Shown here in pieces: positions 43,892-55,696 of a stretch of 64,000 nucleotides of DNA (positions within the stretch are counted from its first letter, which is position 1; each line of letters begins with the position of its first letter). A program made the position numbers and the translations under genes. The notes under the pieces are model-generated. The model did not search any database. It was not told the DNA's origin and saw only the letters and a list, made by a program, of their open reading frames with translations. The stretch spans positions 496,001 to 560,000 of the forward strand of contig KV748209.1 in NCBI GenBank assembly GCA_001692895.1, read 5' to 3'. The DNA comes from Cenococcum geophilum 1.58. Its lineage: Eukaryota > Ascomycota > Dothideomycetes > Gloniales > Gloniaceae.

Positions 43892-46050
43892 TTACGCGCC
43901 AACCTCCACCATCGCACCTAACGCCCGCTCAACGTTCAGCCAACTATCACCAAACTGCTCAATCGCATCCTGAGCTTTAGGCACTCCGATCAACACAATG
44001 CCTCTTGGTACGACCACATCCTCAATGCCAAAGCAGCCGAATGCAACCACTTTCTTCAGACTTGGGCAACTCTTAAACATACCAGCGACCACGACTGTAT
44101 CGACAGTCGTACAGAATGAAACATTGATTTCCTCAAGGCATAGATATTGCTTCTGACCATCAAAGACATCAGAGAAGGCGGAGTGTGTGATATGGCGGCA
44201 GCTGGCAACGCTTAACCGCTCGACCTTGGATCCAGAATGCGCCATCAATGCCTTGAAACCCGCAGACGCCAGGCCAATAGGGTCTTCCGGTCCTTCCGGG
44301 TTGCTATTATCTATATCTCTATTGCTACTGAGATCCACAAATCGAAGAGGTGGGTTCGCCCAGTCGGTGAAGAGAGCGACGAAGTCCACGTCGGCACAGT
44401 AGTCATTTTCTGTAAAACGGAACTTGGATAGATTCCGACACGTGTCGTGGATTGCGGCGAGGACATTATCTGAAGCATCGAGGAATCTCTCGAGTGATAG
44501 AGTGCGGAGCTTGGAGCCGGCATGTCCAATGAGATTGACGAGACGCTCCCCGGGAATCTCCTGGTTGAGCTGAAGAGAGAGGTGCTCAAGCTTCTCCAGC
44601 CTAGCAATCGCATCTATGGCTTCCACGCCCAACTGGCAACAACGCTTGAACTTCAGGCGAGAGACATTCGGACAGAACTCAACCATGGCTTCAACAGCCT
44701 GATCGTCAAAAGCCGCGTCTAGCCATTCTAACTTGAGTGTTTCAAGTTCCTTAGCACGGCGAACGAATATTTCGATCCATTTGTCGTTAGTGACGAGATT
44801 GGCGCTGTAAAGTTGGATATACTTGAGTTTGGTCGCTTTCTCGAGCATGTATTCCACGTTTTCATCTTTGAACTGACAGCAGTTTCGAAGGGAGAGCTTC
44901 TCTACATAGGGAACGATGGCGAACATCTGTCGGTAGTTTTCAGTCTCCAGATCTTCTATATATTAGCAGTTTTCCCTTTAGTGATCAGACGCAAACCTAC
45001 TAGCACACTCATGTATTGCAACCGTGTCTAAATCTGGCCGCAAGAAAAGATCTAAGGTTCTAGGATTCATGACTCGATTCTTCGAGAAGATCTCGCTCAA
45101 ACGATCTAGAACGGTATCCGGGAGATCTCCAAACTCTTCGATGTCGTGATGGTGTTGGGCAACCTTCTCAATACACAATTGTTGTAGAGTCTTCGCTCCC
45201 TGGGTAACAATGCCGTCTAGACGATTGCTTTCAATTTTACGTCGCCTCTTTCCGGTCGCGGGTTTCCTGGCTGCCTTCTCGGCAGCCTTTGAGTCCTTGG
45301 TCAGCTCTTTCCCGCAAGGCGTACACACTAAACCTCCATCCGGACCAGCCTTGCTATACGGTGTCACAGTAAACCGCTTGCTGCAGATCTCGCAGTTTTC
45401 CAACTGGCCAGGAAGCGGCTTGGCCTTTGCGTACATATCGCCCAGCTCATTATAGTCTTCGTCGTCCTCGTCATCGGAATCATCACGCTTTTTCTTTTTT
45501 GACGCCTTGCGCTTCAGCTCCTTGCCTTTCTTGGCTCTTGCTATAGCCTCCTGATTCCGCTTCCGCTTCTTAGACCGTTCCGCCGCTCGTGCTACTAATT
45601 CTGCCTGTTCAGCCTCCTCCCGTTCAATTTGCGCCTGATCGACCGGGACTTCACCGTTTGCCGCATCGCCTTCTCCATTTTGGTCAGCGGCTTGTTGGGC
45701 ACGTTGGCGGTAGGAATCGCGGATTTCGGCTGCCGAGATATTGTTGGCCTAATGTGAGCATGGACATATTAGTTTTTAAAAGGTTGAAGGAATGGGTTCG
45801 AGGTAGTTAGCTGGACAGCTTGGCCAGGACTAGCTGACCCTAGCAATAGAAGGAAAATTGCTTACAGCTAAGAAATCGGTCAAAGCCGAATGCCTGCAAT
45901 CGCAAAAGGTCAGTCAGGTTCCTCCATTATGCTGTAATGAGAAGGAGGACATACGGGCCGCGAATACGATTGCCAGCTCGTCTGCCGGACCTGTTTGATG
46001 GAAATTGTCAGCTTCCGTAGAAATCCAGTCACGGTCATCATAACTCACAT
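43892..46050 (-). CDS. rad7: DNA repair protein Rad7 (leucine-rich repeats, damage recognition), 625 aa
   Basis: Global-genome nucleotide-excision-repair factor. In yeast Rad7 acts with Rad16 to find lesions and as part of a ubiquitin ligase. Exons (minus): 46050-46049, 45990-45955, 45893-45866, 45748-45001, 44955-43892. The start codon is split: AT at 46050-46049, G at 45990. The N-terminus SGRRAGNRIRGP plus HSALTDFLA and NNISAAEIRDSYR fits fungal Rad7/Rhp7. A Lys/Arg-rich acidic linker (KKRKR, ASKKKKRDDSDDE) suggests a nuclear signal. A four-Cys knuckle follows at 141, 144, 164 and 167 (CEIC...CTPC), then leucine-rich repeats from about residue 270 to 600. Phases agree at every junction. 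The first intron (58 nt) has a good branch site GCTGAC. All coordinates except the tiny first exon are strongly supported. Confidence 0.88.
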
Positions 46051-46668
46051 CCTTTCTATACGAGTACAGACACGAACTCAGATAAAAGCAGAATGCAGCG
46101 AAGCGCGAAACGAGACTGTCTAGGGAGACTGATGAGGATCAGAGGGGCTTTCTTCCTCGCGTCGCGAAGTCAGGTGGCAATTTGGCGGGCACTTTGACCT
46201 CGGAAAGGAATGGTGTACTTGGCCCACCCCTTTTCCTTTCTAACGTTCATCTACAAACAGAGAGCCATAGGGTTTTATAATGAATCCACAAAATAAGTGT
46301 ACAATTTAAATGATTTTTAAGTGTTTCACAGCTACTTTCACTTTCGATGGATTTCAATTACAGCATCAGTGTTCCGCACGGTCAAATGTCAAATATTCAA
46401 GTAAATTCCTATCGTGATCATAATTACCATCGAGTTTCAGGCTAAAGAGACCAAATTTGGAAGACCAAAGGATGTCTGCGAAGTGCCGCAGCCAAATTTA
46501 TAATGCCACAGAAGACAGTGCCTGTCACATTATGTCATAAGTGTCCACCCTTTAGAGGACAAGAGTGCTCAACCCAGTTCTGTCCGAAGAAGAGGAGAAC
46601 CGACGGAAGCCCAGCCTGCTGTAGTGCCCTCAAGGAAATGCGAGAGCACATCATTGCAGAACTATTCA
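46051..46668. other. Intergenic region: rad7 promoter side and Stc1-gene 3' flank
   Basis: 618 bp, base-balanced, not RIPed. It holds the rad7 5' leader. The 88-codon plus frame at 46503-46769 runs antisense into the Stc1-domain gene and is not supported. No other feature seen. Confidence 0.5.
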
Positions 46669-48043
46669 TCAGAGATCGGTCTCACTACCATCGCTGTCCG
46701 TATCGTCGTCCTTCTTTTTCCACTCGTCGTCAGAGTCGCTTTCATCCTCATCCTCCGGTTCAGGCTTAGGGGGTTTCTATGCTTCAATTAGCTTAGATGG
46801 ATAAAAAAAGTAGAGGACTTGTACGTATGCCGGGATCTTTGCCCATCCACCTCTCCCTGTTGTCGTGTCTGACTGCTCCGTCACATTTGTAGTAAAGGAC
46901 AGTGAGGATCCGGCCGTGGAGGGTGCATGGCTTGTCGAACGGCTAGGGTGGCCGTAGCTTTTTGGATCAAAGCCACAGATGGTAGATGATCCTCCGATGA
47001 TGCTATTGACATTGGAGGAAGATGTCAGTGAGCTGGACTTCCATGACTTGGTCTTTTGCACAGCCCAGCTACTTCCACCTAGGGCGACTCCATTCCTATT
47101 TCCTGTCCCGTCTTTACGACTGACTTCTTCCCAGGTATTAAACTCATTTTCAGTATCGTCGTCGGTGGTTGACCCGTTGGAAAAATCCGTAAGTTTAAGG
47201 TTCCCGATCCCCACTCCTCCGCCCCACTCTCCTTCCTGTTAACCATTAGTAGGCAGTCTGGACACCAATTTGCAAACGAAATAAGTGTACGCACATACTC
47301 GGAAGCAACAGAGCCTCCCAGCTCGTAGTTGACGTAGTAGGAATCGGATTCAGAAATAACGGCGGCTTCAGGATTGTCATATTTGCTTTCGTCAATCGGT
47401 TCCATATCGAGCTGCTCCTGCATACACTTCATACATTTCTGACCGGACAGCAGATTAGCACCACCGAAGTCCAAAGTGTAAAGAGGTTGTTTTACAGCAT
47501 GATCACGCCTGCTTCGCTGAGCTTTGGCAAATTCTTCCAGGCCTTTCGTCTCACCGCACATGAAGCATTCGAGCTCGACAACTTGGCCGCCAGTGCAAGC
47601 GCGACAGTTGATGGTGACACTGGCATTGATGCTCTTGTGGTATTTGTAGCGAGCGTCAGCAAGCTGTTTGTTCGAGAAATTTGGCTGAAATTTCCACTTC
47701 TGGCAACGACCACACTTGATCCTACCATGATAGCAATTAGCAGTGAACTTTCATTACCCGGGAGATAGTCCGAAGTCTTTATTGATTTGATCACTTGTCA
47801 GCAATGTTCCGATCGGAGGATATAGCGGGACGTAACTCCCTGGCTCGGTGTAGTGTTGGAGGACTATCTTGAAGTAAACGTACTTGTCAGGAAGCTTGAT
47901 CGCTTTGACACTGGACAAGAAATATCAGCAAAGCCTAAGCTCAAAGGTTTGTCGTTAGCTAATGAGCTATTGACTCACTTATCGGCTGTCAACTCGTTGT
48001 ATCCACCTGTCATGGCATTCCAGCCTCCCCCTTTAGTTGGCAT
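46669..48043 (-). CDS. Stc1-domain zinc-cluster protein, 6 exons, 368 aa
   Basis: Exons (minus): 48043-47979, 47910-47758, 47721-47496, 47438-47295, 47235-46825, 46776-46669; phases agree to TGA. The N-terminal part (GGWNAMTGGYNELTAD, VYFKIVLQHYTEPGSYVPLY) leads into a Cys-rich module with CxxC pairs at 76/79, 112/115, 125/128 and 150/153, including CTGGQVVELEC and KGLEEFAKAQ, the pattern of the fungal Stc1 domain. The C-terminus has GRGGWAKIPAY and an acidic tail (EDEDESDSDDEW). In fission yeast Stc1 links RNAi to the Clr4 methyltransferase complex; whether this paralogue does so is unknown. The intron 47757-47722 is only 36 nt. The intron 47495-47439 is 57 nt, divisible by three and stop-free; splicing is preferred because it restores the CxxC spacing and has a TGCTAAT branch site. 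Confidence 0.78.
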
Positions 48044-48673
48044 TATGAGACTTGACGTTATCCGTGATGAGAAGAGATGGCAGTGACGAAGGAGATGTTA
48101 GGGTGACTGAGGTGGAGGCTATGAACGAGGAAGTTGGGCAGAGAGAAGTCGGGTGGAAAAGTCGGCCGTGACTTGTGGTGAACTTGGCTTGATTTGGCCT
48201 GCAGGCAACCGAAGTCATGATGCGAGTCATTAATGGTCAATATGAAATTGCCTGAACTGGTGCTTAATTCTGGCCTAGGAGGGTTTTTGTAGCCAGAAGC
48301 GATAATGAACGAGAGGTGCTGCAGCTGGAAGCAAGATATGGCTAAGAAAGAAAGTCAGCCCTACCGTCCGATACTCAAGCAGTAGGTGGGAGGGTTTCTT
48401 AGGAATGGAGTGCTAAATGTGGATATTTAAATTTTCCTATTGTGGTGAAGAAGCAACCATTTTCGAGGCAGGTACTAGTACACCAACCATTCCGCCTCTT
48501 CGCTGAACACTCTAAGGCTACCTATGCCGGGCATAAATCAAAGAATGCCGTAGAACGAGCTATGTCGCAACTTAAACATTTATGCAGCATTATGACGGGA
48601 CCTCAAACATGCAGGTAAACGAGTTATACTAATTTGGCTCTATCAGGTTATGGTGTAGTTTAATATATAATTT
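48044..48673. other. Upstream flank of the Stc1-domain gene, up to the hAT-C site
   Basis: Unique DNA, not RIPed until close to the insertion. Two overlapping minus frames (48033-48240) extend upstream of the chosen ATG but lack splice-consistent continuation. No second gene recognised. Confidence 0.45.
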
Positions 48674-48681
48674 ATTGGGCT

Positions 48682-51120
48682 CAGTATAGTTGTCAATAAT
48701 TTATTGTTAAGCTTATTATCAATATCGCTTATTAATAAGATTAATATCGATTGAATTTATTATTAATATTTCTTGGCACCTACACAAATTTTAAAACTAC
48801 TTTAAAAATCTACCTTTTTCCGGCACTACACGAAATATAGATTCTAAAGTTAATTTATCTTCTCTTACCCCTTTAACTACTTAAGACTTAATTAAAACCG
48901 TGTTAAAAAAGAGTAGAAAACGTATACCTACGGCCACTAAAACTTAGGCCTATGCATATAAGCTAAAGGATGGAGAGCTAGAAAAATAAGGAAAAAACCA
49001 CGTTTTCTACTATAAATACTGTTTAGATCCACTATATAGTACTCTTACTAGTAATAGCTTTTAAGCTTACCTTAATAGCAAATATAGAATTAAGGTTGAA
49101 TTAACTCTAAGCCCCGTTTAATTAGTAACTCTTAATTAACTATAACAGCTATATATTAGAGCAATATCCATAGGTTAAACGTAACAGCTTAATATCTAAG
49201 TTCTTTAGAAAGTCCTAGATAAAAATATTATTAATAAGGCGCTAGTTACCATAATTATTATAGGAAATCTTCCGTTCTGCATTATTAAATGGCTAAAGTT
49301 TTATACCTTTTATTAAGTTCTTAACCTTAAAGTAAAAGGCAATATTATAACTGCATACTCTAAAGTTATAAAGAAGATTAAAAAATTATAGCTATCCTAT
49401 AAAGACCTTGTATAAAAGAAGCTTTAGTTAGCAATAATAAGCGTTTATCTTTTACTTAATATCTAGACCTCTTTAAATAGACTTCTTCTTTTTGGGATCT
49501 GCGCCTACTTCGTTAAAGTAATTAGTAAAAAGCTATTAAATATTCTTATTACGCTTTATCTAGTTATAAATTATAGTAAAAGCAAATAACTCTCTACTCT
49601 TCTTTTAGTCCTTTAAGAGTATAGGATTATATAAAAAATTAGTGCTATTATTTCTAATAACGCTTCTTTAAACGATATTCTTTACTAATAATTTGGTATT
49701 TACCTCTAGGAGGAAGAGGCAATTAAGTAGGATGCTTTATATTAACGGATTCGCTATATTAGGCATATTATTAACCTAGCCGTATAAGCCTTTTTATTTT
49801 AGAATCTAATTAAAATAAAGTAAGTTAAATGGTATAATAAATAGAAAGAAATAGGAGAAGTTAGAAATAAAGAAGAGAAATAGGCAACCTTTTAAGTAAT
49901 AGGTTTACTTGGAAAACTTTATAATATTATTATATATATCCGCAGTTCCGCTAATTATATAAAGGAGTTTAAAGCTTTAGCAGGAAGGTTAATTCCCCTT
50001 AATAATTAGATAAGATGGAATAGCTAGTATCTAATACTACTTATAGTAATTAAAAAAGTAGGAGCTATTAATACCTACTTAAAGAATAACTTCGCCACGC
50101 TTAAAAAGGACTATCTCTCTCTAAGTAACTAGGATTAACTTTAGAAGATTAAGGCATTTCTTTAACCATTTTATTAAGTAACACTTAAAACTTAAGAATA
50201 TAACGCGATAATTAATCGTGTGCTATTTACGATAGATATCCTTATTTAATACTTTAAAAAGGCTCTCTCTAACTATGCTAATAATAAAGAGTTTAGCTCC
50301 CGAATTAGAAAGGGATAGGAGGCCTTTAATAAGTATTATACTAAAATAAATGACTACCCTCTCTATATAGCCGCTCTTATTTTTTATCCAAACTAATATA
50401 TAAGGTATATTTGCGCGAATTGGAAGGTAAAGTGGTAAAAGCCAGTACTTAAGAAGGTGAAAGAGCTTTAGGAGTCCTATTAGGAAAGAAGTCCTTTCCC
50501 TCTTATTTCTTTATACGAAAGGAAATCTACTTAAGGTTAAGATCTTAACGTGTTTAATTAGATTGCTTAAGACCTAGGAAAGTACACTTAACTAATAAGT
50601 TAGGATAAGTATAAAGACTATTCTAATGGAGAACTATATAATATTAGAAAAATTTCTGCTCTTAAATAGTGGTATTAAGATTAATAAAGAAAGTGTTGGC
50701 TAAGGTTATTAATTATAGCAATTAATATTTTATTAATTTTAGCTACTAGTATAAGCGATATACCAGAGCAAGCCTTTTTAGGAGGGCGTTATATGATTTT
50801 ATAGGAAAGGGTACGGCTAGGGGCTAAAAATATTAAGAGAGTAGAGTGTTTAAAACATTGTAAACGGAGTAATATTGTAAAAGATAAGCTTAGGGTAGAG
50901 CCCAAAGCATAAGCCGCATAATGCAACTAATACCAAGCATTATTAATAATAAGAGTTATTAATATTAATTGGTATTATAAAGAATAAGCTTAAGATAGAG
51001 CCTAAAGCGTAATGCGGTTAATACTAAGCATTATTAACAAGCGTTGTTAATATTAATTGATATTAACGTTTAATAAACAATATTGATTGAAGCCTTATTG
51101 CCTTATTGACAACCACACTG
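48682..51120 (+). mobile_element. hAT-C DNA transposon inserted in the gene island
   Basis: Starts cagtatagttgtcaataa and ends with the inverse of cagtgtggttgtcaataa (16 of 18 match; both differences G/A). The perfect 8-bp duplication is attgggct (48674-48681 and 51121-51128). The element is 2439 bp, RIPed to the same degree as hAT-B, while the flanking island DNA is not. Confidence 0.93.
48880..50880 (+). pseudogene. hAT-C transposase relic
   Basis: Plus frame with LIKTVLKKSRKRIPTATKT near 48890 and a finger-like segment HVFYYKYC near 49000. The core ISNNASLNDILY lies near 49650, RIRYIRHIINLAVQAFLF near 49750, and IRWNSQYLILL near 50010. The C-terminal dimerisation block ISDIPEQAFLGGRYMIL is near 50750, followed by LGAKNIKRVECLKHC. 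These blocks are collinear with hAT-B. Many TAA/TAG stand for Gln/Trp. Confidence 0.82.
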
Positions 51121-51128
51121 ATTGGGCT

Positions 51129-51980
51129 ATATCAGGGAGTCACAAAGCCTGAATTGCTTTTCACGACCAGACACATGCCATACATTCAAGCACACAGATT
51201 CACGAGTGTTACATTAATCTACATACCTCGAACAGGACCTCGCTCTGATCCAAACAATACTCCATACAGTAGCAAAATCATCCACACACCATAACTCAAA
51301 ACAATTTTACCCAAAAAGCAATCCACGGTGAGATAGCAGTAAACGTAAATAAGGGATACTGGTTCGATCTTCAAGAACAGATATGTGTCATTTCATTGGC
51401 CAAACGTTCCTAAGAACTACATGAAACATTATAGGGGCCATACCCTGTGGTTTCTAAGGGCTTATTAGTTAGCCACCGTATCCGATCAAGGGCCCCGGGG
51501 GGCACACCAGGCTGTCAAGCAACTAGATAGAGCTCGCAAGGTTGAGCAGAAACCGGATACTGTGTCGACCTGAATCAGGTTATCTTATCACCGACTTAGC
51601 TACCTCCCATTGACTCAGTCATTGACTCGGTCATTGACTCGGTCACCTACCCCTTGTTTCCATTGCCACCCCCCCTACCCCCTTCTCGTCCTCATTTCCT
51701 ACACCTTTCCTATGTATATATAGAGGCTCTAGAGCCACCATCCAATAGACAGAGTCATCATTCTTTTCTTACAATCGGTGCACGGACTACCGATCGACAT
51801 ACTGTCCTAGAAACCGCCTACCTAAAACTCCCGACCCTCTCAAGAAAAAAAGGAAGTTTTAATGTACTTTATTCCACAAGATGCCTGACAGTAGACACCT
51901 TCCCTAAAGCTGACAGTGTGAATTCCAGTTAAAAAGACCCACGTATTATAGGACATAGTATCCGGCGTATGCTAGACTAT
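51129..51980. other. Unique island DNA between hAT-C and X2; promoter-like, no gene recognised
   Basis: Continuous with 48673 once hAT-C is removed. It contains three 12-bp repeats attgactc(a/g)gtc at 51609-51644, a C-tract, and TATATATA at 51715-51722 followed by CT-rich and CCAATA-type sequence. This looks like a plus-strand promoter, but only short unsupported frames follow (51654-51932) before X2 begins. A gene may have been cut off by the insertion. Confidence 0.4.
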
Positions 51981-53040
51981 CAAGGTGTCCAACAGCGGGT
52001 CTTCAGCGAGCTTTGGGGCTTGGCAGCGAGCGAGCTGGCCAATCAGGGCCGCTAGCTGCGCTGCACTGTCCAAATCGAGGTCGAGACTGCAGCGCGCTGC
52101 CAGCGTTTCCTAATTAGGCAATTTAGATGGAGTTTTTGGAGTAGCAGTTGAAAATTTTGGCAGCACCTTAGTATATATATAAATTGACGTTGCCTAGTAA
52201 AAAATACATCCTTGCTCGCCTGGTGTAAAAATTAATAATATTGTTTAAATTATATCTGGAGGTTTAATAGAGCGTTAAGATACTTTAGCTAAGGCAAAGG
52301 CCCTATTTTTAAGTTAGTTTCCGCTCTAATCTCAAGCACATATATATATAAAGCTTATAAGTCTAGTGTTTCTTCCGTTCTAGGAGGCTTATAACTAAAT
52401 ATTAAAGCTTATTAGCCAGGGCGTAGTTAACTCACTGTTAGTATTAATATAGTTAATTAAGCTGCTTGGAATAAGGCCTTTAATTACTTACCACTTCTAG
52501 CACTAGCCGGCTTCTATTATATCTAGCCCCTTGCTTAGAATAGCTATCATTTTAGCTAAGGGCTTAGAGCGTATAGATTTTGTATAGCTGTCGCAAAGGG
52601 ATTAAAAAGCTTTACCTTCTATTTATTAGTTTTAAATTTGCTAATAGGGATACTGCGTTTTCTCTTTAGATAATTAGTAATATAGTTATTGCTATTAAGG
52701 ATAAGCAGAGCGCCTGGTTTGCGAGCTAAGCAGTAACTTCTATATAGCTAGAGTCTCTTTTTACTATCTAGCGCCTTTTAGTATAGGTTAGCTCTATACT
52801 GCTATATTTCCAATAGGCTTTAGTTTTTAGATATTATACATTTATTTAGTACTTAATATCCAAAGTCACTAGTAAGATATTGCCTACTAATATATAAATC
52901 GTCCTATCTAATAGGAAACATACAACTATGCATTAATTAGCTAGGGTTGGTAAATAACGCATTAGTAGAGTAATTAGGTGTTAGAAAACAAGCCCGTAAC
53001 AATATTACGTAATAAGACTTCTAGTAGAAAGCTCTCGGCA
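51981..53040 (+). mobile_element. Element X2: partial second copy of the X family
   Basis: Starts caaggtgtccaacagcgg at 51981, matching the X1 end cagtgtgtccaacag. The subterminal region is GC-rich with GCAGCGAGC-type repeats and then shares cctaattagg with X1. The protein relic (FLPF region, then LKLISQGVVNSLLVLIQ and RPLITYHFQHQPASIIS, about 52390-52510) is collinear with X1. No right terminus or target duplication could be found, so the right limit is a guess. X2 is less RIPed at its left end than X1. Confidence 0.6.
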
Positions 53041-53042
53041 GG

Positions 53043-54459
53043 AATCTAACCAATTAGATAACTTTAACCAGCGGTTAAAGTTTCTTAAAATCTCTTCAAC
53101 TGTTAGCGACTTGGTCAATTAAGGCACGAGTATAGTAAGAGGGACGCGCAAGCCTATATAATCGGATTATCTATAAATAAGGATCTAAAGCTAGAGAAAG
53201 GAAAGGAGAAGAAGAGTAGCGCTAGTTAAAGTAGGGTTCTTTTATACGGTCCTCTAGTTATATAACCGTAAAGTTTTATTAAGTTCTACTAGCCAAGTTC
53301 TACTATAATATTAACCACCTATATATAAAATAAGCAATATATAAAGTTTTAGCTCTATAACCTTAATTTAATAGGTTCTAAGCCTAGGTTTACGCCTAAT
53401 AAGCTAAATCTAATTACTTTATTATTATTATAATAATTACTATTATAATATTACCACACGGGCGTTAATAGAAGTTGGTAAATATTTACTAACTTATAAC
53501 GCCAAAAACCTATAACGAGTAGCTCTATAGCTGTTAATAAACTTTACGCTAAATATATAAGAGGATCCTACTAAGGACGAGCCTAATATAGCCTATAATT
53601 AAATAGCGGCATTAGAGGCTTAGGAGGACCTCTTATTTAGTAGACAACCTTACTATTATTATTATAAAATAATAGAGTTTTAAAAACAAAGCTTTATAAT
53701 ATCTATATTAGTAGCGGATTAAAAAAAGCTTATTAGAACTACCTATACCGGTTAAGGAATATATTAAGTTAAAACCCTATATTATATAAATACTACTTAT
53801 AAAGGAAACCAATCTAATAACGTTGTTTTAATAAGGCCTATAGACTACCTATTATAAACTACTTATAATATAAAGCCTTACTAATATAAGTAACAAATAT
53901 ACTGCCTAAGCCTCTGTTTAAAAGCTTATTAAATAGAAAAACTAGTTAATATTTAGTATTAATATATAAAACTACCTCCAATTTAAAAATATTAAGTAGG
54001 TCCTTAATAATCTACTACAGCCTCTTTTTATAAGATAAGGATATAGATATGGAGTCTAATAATAGAATAATAGGTATATTATATAGACAGAGACAAATCC
54101 TTAAGAGAAAAGGAGGAGTCTATATATAAGGTAGGAAGGGTTTTCCCTAGGTATATGCAGAGCACGTACCTTACGGGTAAGTCACCCCTAGGTTGCCCTA
54201 GGGTCGCCTATACCTTACGGCTATATAACTATCTACTTAGGTTTTACCTAATAATGCCCCCCCCTTTAAAAAGGGTTGTCCCTAATCCTTTATATACTTA
54301 AGCCTTAATAAAACCCCATAAAAAACCTTAGTAAGGAAAAAATTTAGAGGGGAAAAAGCATTTTAATTTTGTATATAGAGAGACGGGTAGTATATATACG
54401 CGGCGCGAAGATATTAAGGAACTCTAACCAGTGGTTAAAGTTATCTAATTAGTTAGATT
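53043..54459. repeat. Inverted pair of 45-bp sequences with an internal hairpin
   Basis: 53043-53086 and, inverted, 54414-54459 match with few transitions. Each contains AACTTTAACC-AGC-GGTTAAAGTT or a variant (10-bp stem). A third, direct copy is at 55902-55944 inside Gypsy-2. The DNA between is AT-rich, with PPT-like C-runs near 54246 and 54477, and holds no recognisable gene. Confidence 0.6.
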
Positions 54460-54641
54460 TGCCTTACTAAAACTCCCCCGTATTTAACTAAGCTAGTAGT
54501 AATTTTATATACCCGGTATAGAAAATCCTAATTAGTCTATTTAATAGGTAGAGCTAGTAGAGCTTAATACTGTCGCCTAAATTTAGTAAACTAGAAATAT
54601 TCTAAAGTTTACTTATATAGGTAGGTTACTAGTACCTTATA

Positions 54642-54890
54642 GGTAGGTTATAGGTTATTTATATATAGCCAGATTTGTAAACGGTAAGGCTATATACCTA
54701 TTAAATCCGTTACTAACCCTACTTTAGCCTTACGCTATACCGGTATAGCGCCGTATATACTTTACGGGTAGGTTATAGGTTATTTACATACAGCTAGATT
54801 AGGATGGTAAGGCTATATACCTATTAGACCCGCCGCTAACCTATACTTTAGCCTTATACGTTATTTGCGTAGTATATATATAGAATAGTA
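54642..54890. repeat. 135-bp tandem duplication
   Basis: ggtaggttataggttattta at 54642 recurs at 54777, followed in both by ggtaaggctatatacctatta and tttagcctta. About two copies, transitions only between them as far as I can see. Confidence 0.75.
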
Positions 54891-54899
54891 TATAAGTTG

Positions 54900-55485
54900 T
54901 TGGTATAGGTTACTACCGGTAAGTTACTAGTAGGTTATAAACACTAGTTAAATGGACCCCAGTTATAAATAATCTGCTTAGCTAGTATAGAGTAACGGAT
55001 TAGGTTTAGGAAGGGTGCTTTCTAAATTAAGGCTTTAGTTTTTATAGCAATCGTTACTTATTCTTTAATCCCTTAAGACATCCTTTACTCTACTTTAATG
55101 CAGGTTATATTTTAATAGCGGCGCTTACTTTTTGCCTGCGCTTTAGCTATAAGGCTAGGGTATCCCACTTATAGTACTTATCTAACAGTTATTAATAATT
55201 CTTAAGTTCTATCTTATATTTTTATTTATTATACTTATTTAGCTATCCTAGCTATTTAATAAGGTACTATAGTTGTCTAATACAATTCTAGTAAGTAACG
55301 ATTACTTTTACTTCTTAGCTGCCTTTCTTAAGCTCTTTTACTACTAGGGGTTAAAACCTAGGGCGTAACCTATAAGGCTCTAGTAAGGAGATATAGAAGA
55401 CTAGGTAGAGCTATACTATAATAGGTAAAAGCTCTAGCTTATATACTTACTGCCCTACGCGCTCTAGGATCTAAAACGGTTCTAT
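54900..55485 (-). pseudogene. Gypsy-3 pol C-terminal tail
   Basis: Minus reading from 55485: IEPF-ILERVGQ, VYKLELLPIIV, LVFYISLLEPYR and a VKVIVTY block, matching the C-terminal end of gypsy Pol, where a chromodomain-like tail would begin. It is a direct continuation of 61675 and upward. Confidence 0.7.
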
Positions 55486-55696
55486 TGTTACGGCTTAAAC
55501 AAATACCTTTGAACCGAAGCTTAAACGAATGCTATATTACAAAGATACTAAGCTAAAGAGAAGGAAAAGGGGTCGCTAGGACCGATATAAACAAATATAT
55601 AGGGTGAGCCGCTAAGGCGCTAGCTTTGGGCGGGCCAATTACAGGTTAGCAGAATATAGCAGAATTTGGCAGGTAATGTGCGATAGCGCCGTTACA
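55486..55696 (-). repeat. Gypsy-2 3' LTR (211 bp)
   Basis: Same length and ends as 61464-61674; differences are mainly transitions. It contains the phrase gcagaatatagcagaatttggcag in two parts, also found inside the element. Confidence 0.88.

Noticed and set aside
44187-44722. Plus-strand and alternative minus frames over rad7
   Set aside because: Alternative readings of the leucine-rich repeat exon.
47853-48240. Frames extending around the start of the Stc1-domain gene
   Set aside because: Plus frame is antisense; the minus frames upstream of 48043 contain no conserved sequence and do not join to exon 2.
51654-51932. 92-codon plus frame after the TATA-like site
   Set aside because: It begins before the TATA box, is Pro/Ser/Thr-rich without domain, and has no homologous look; kept only as promoter-like DNA.
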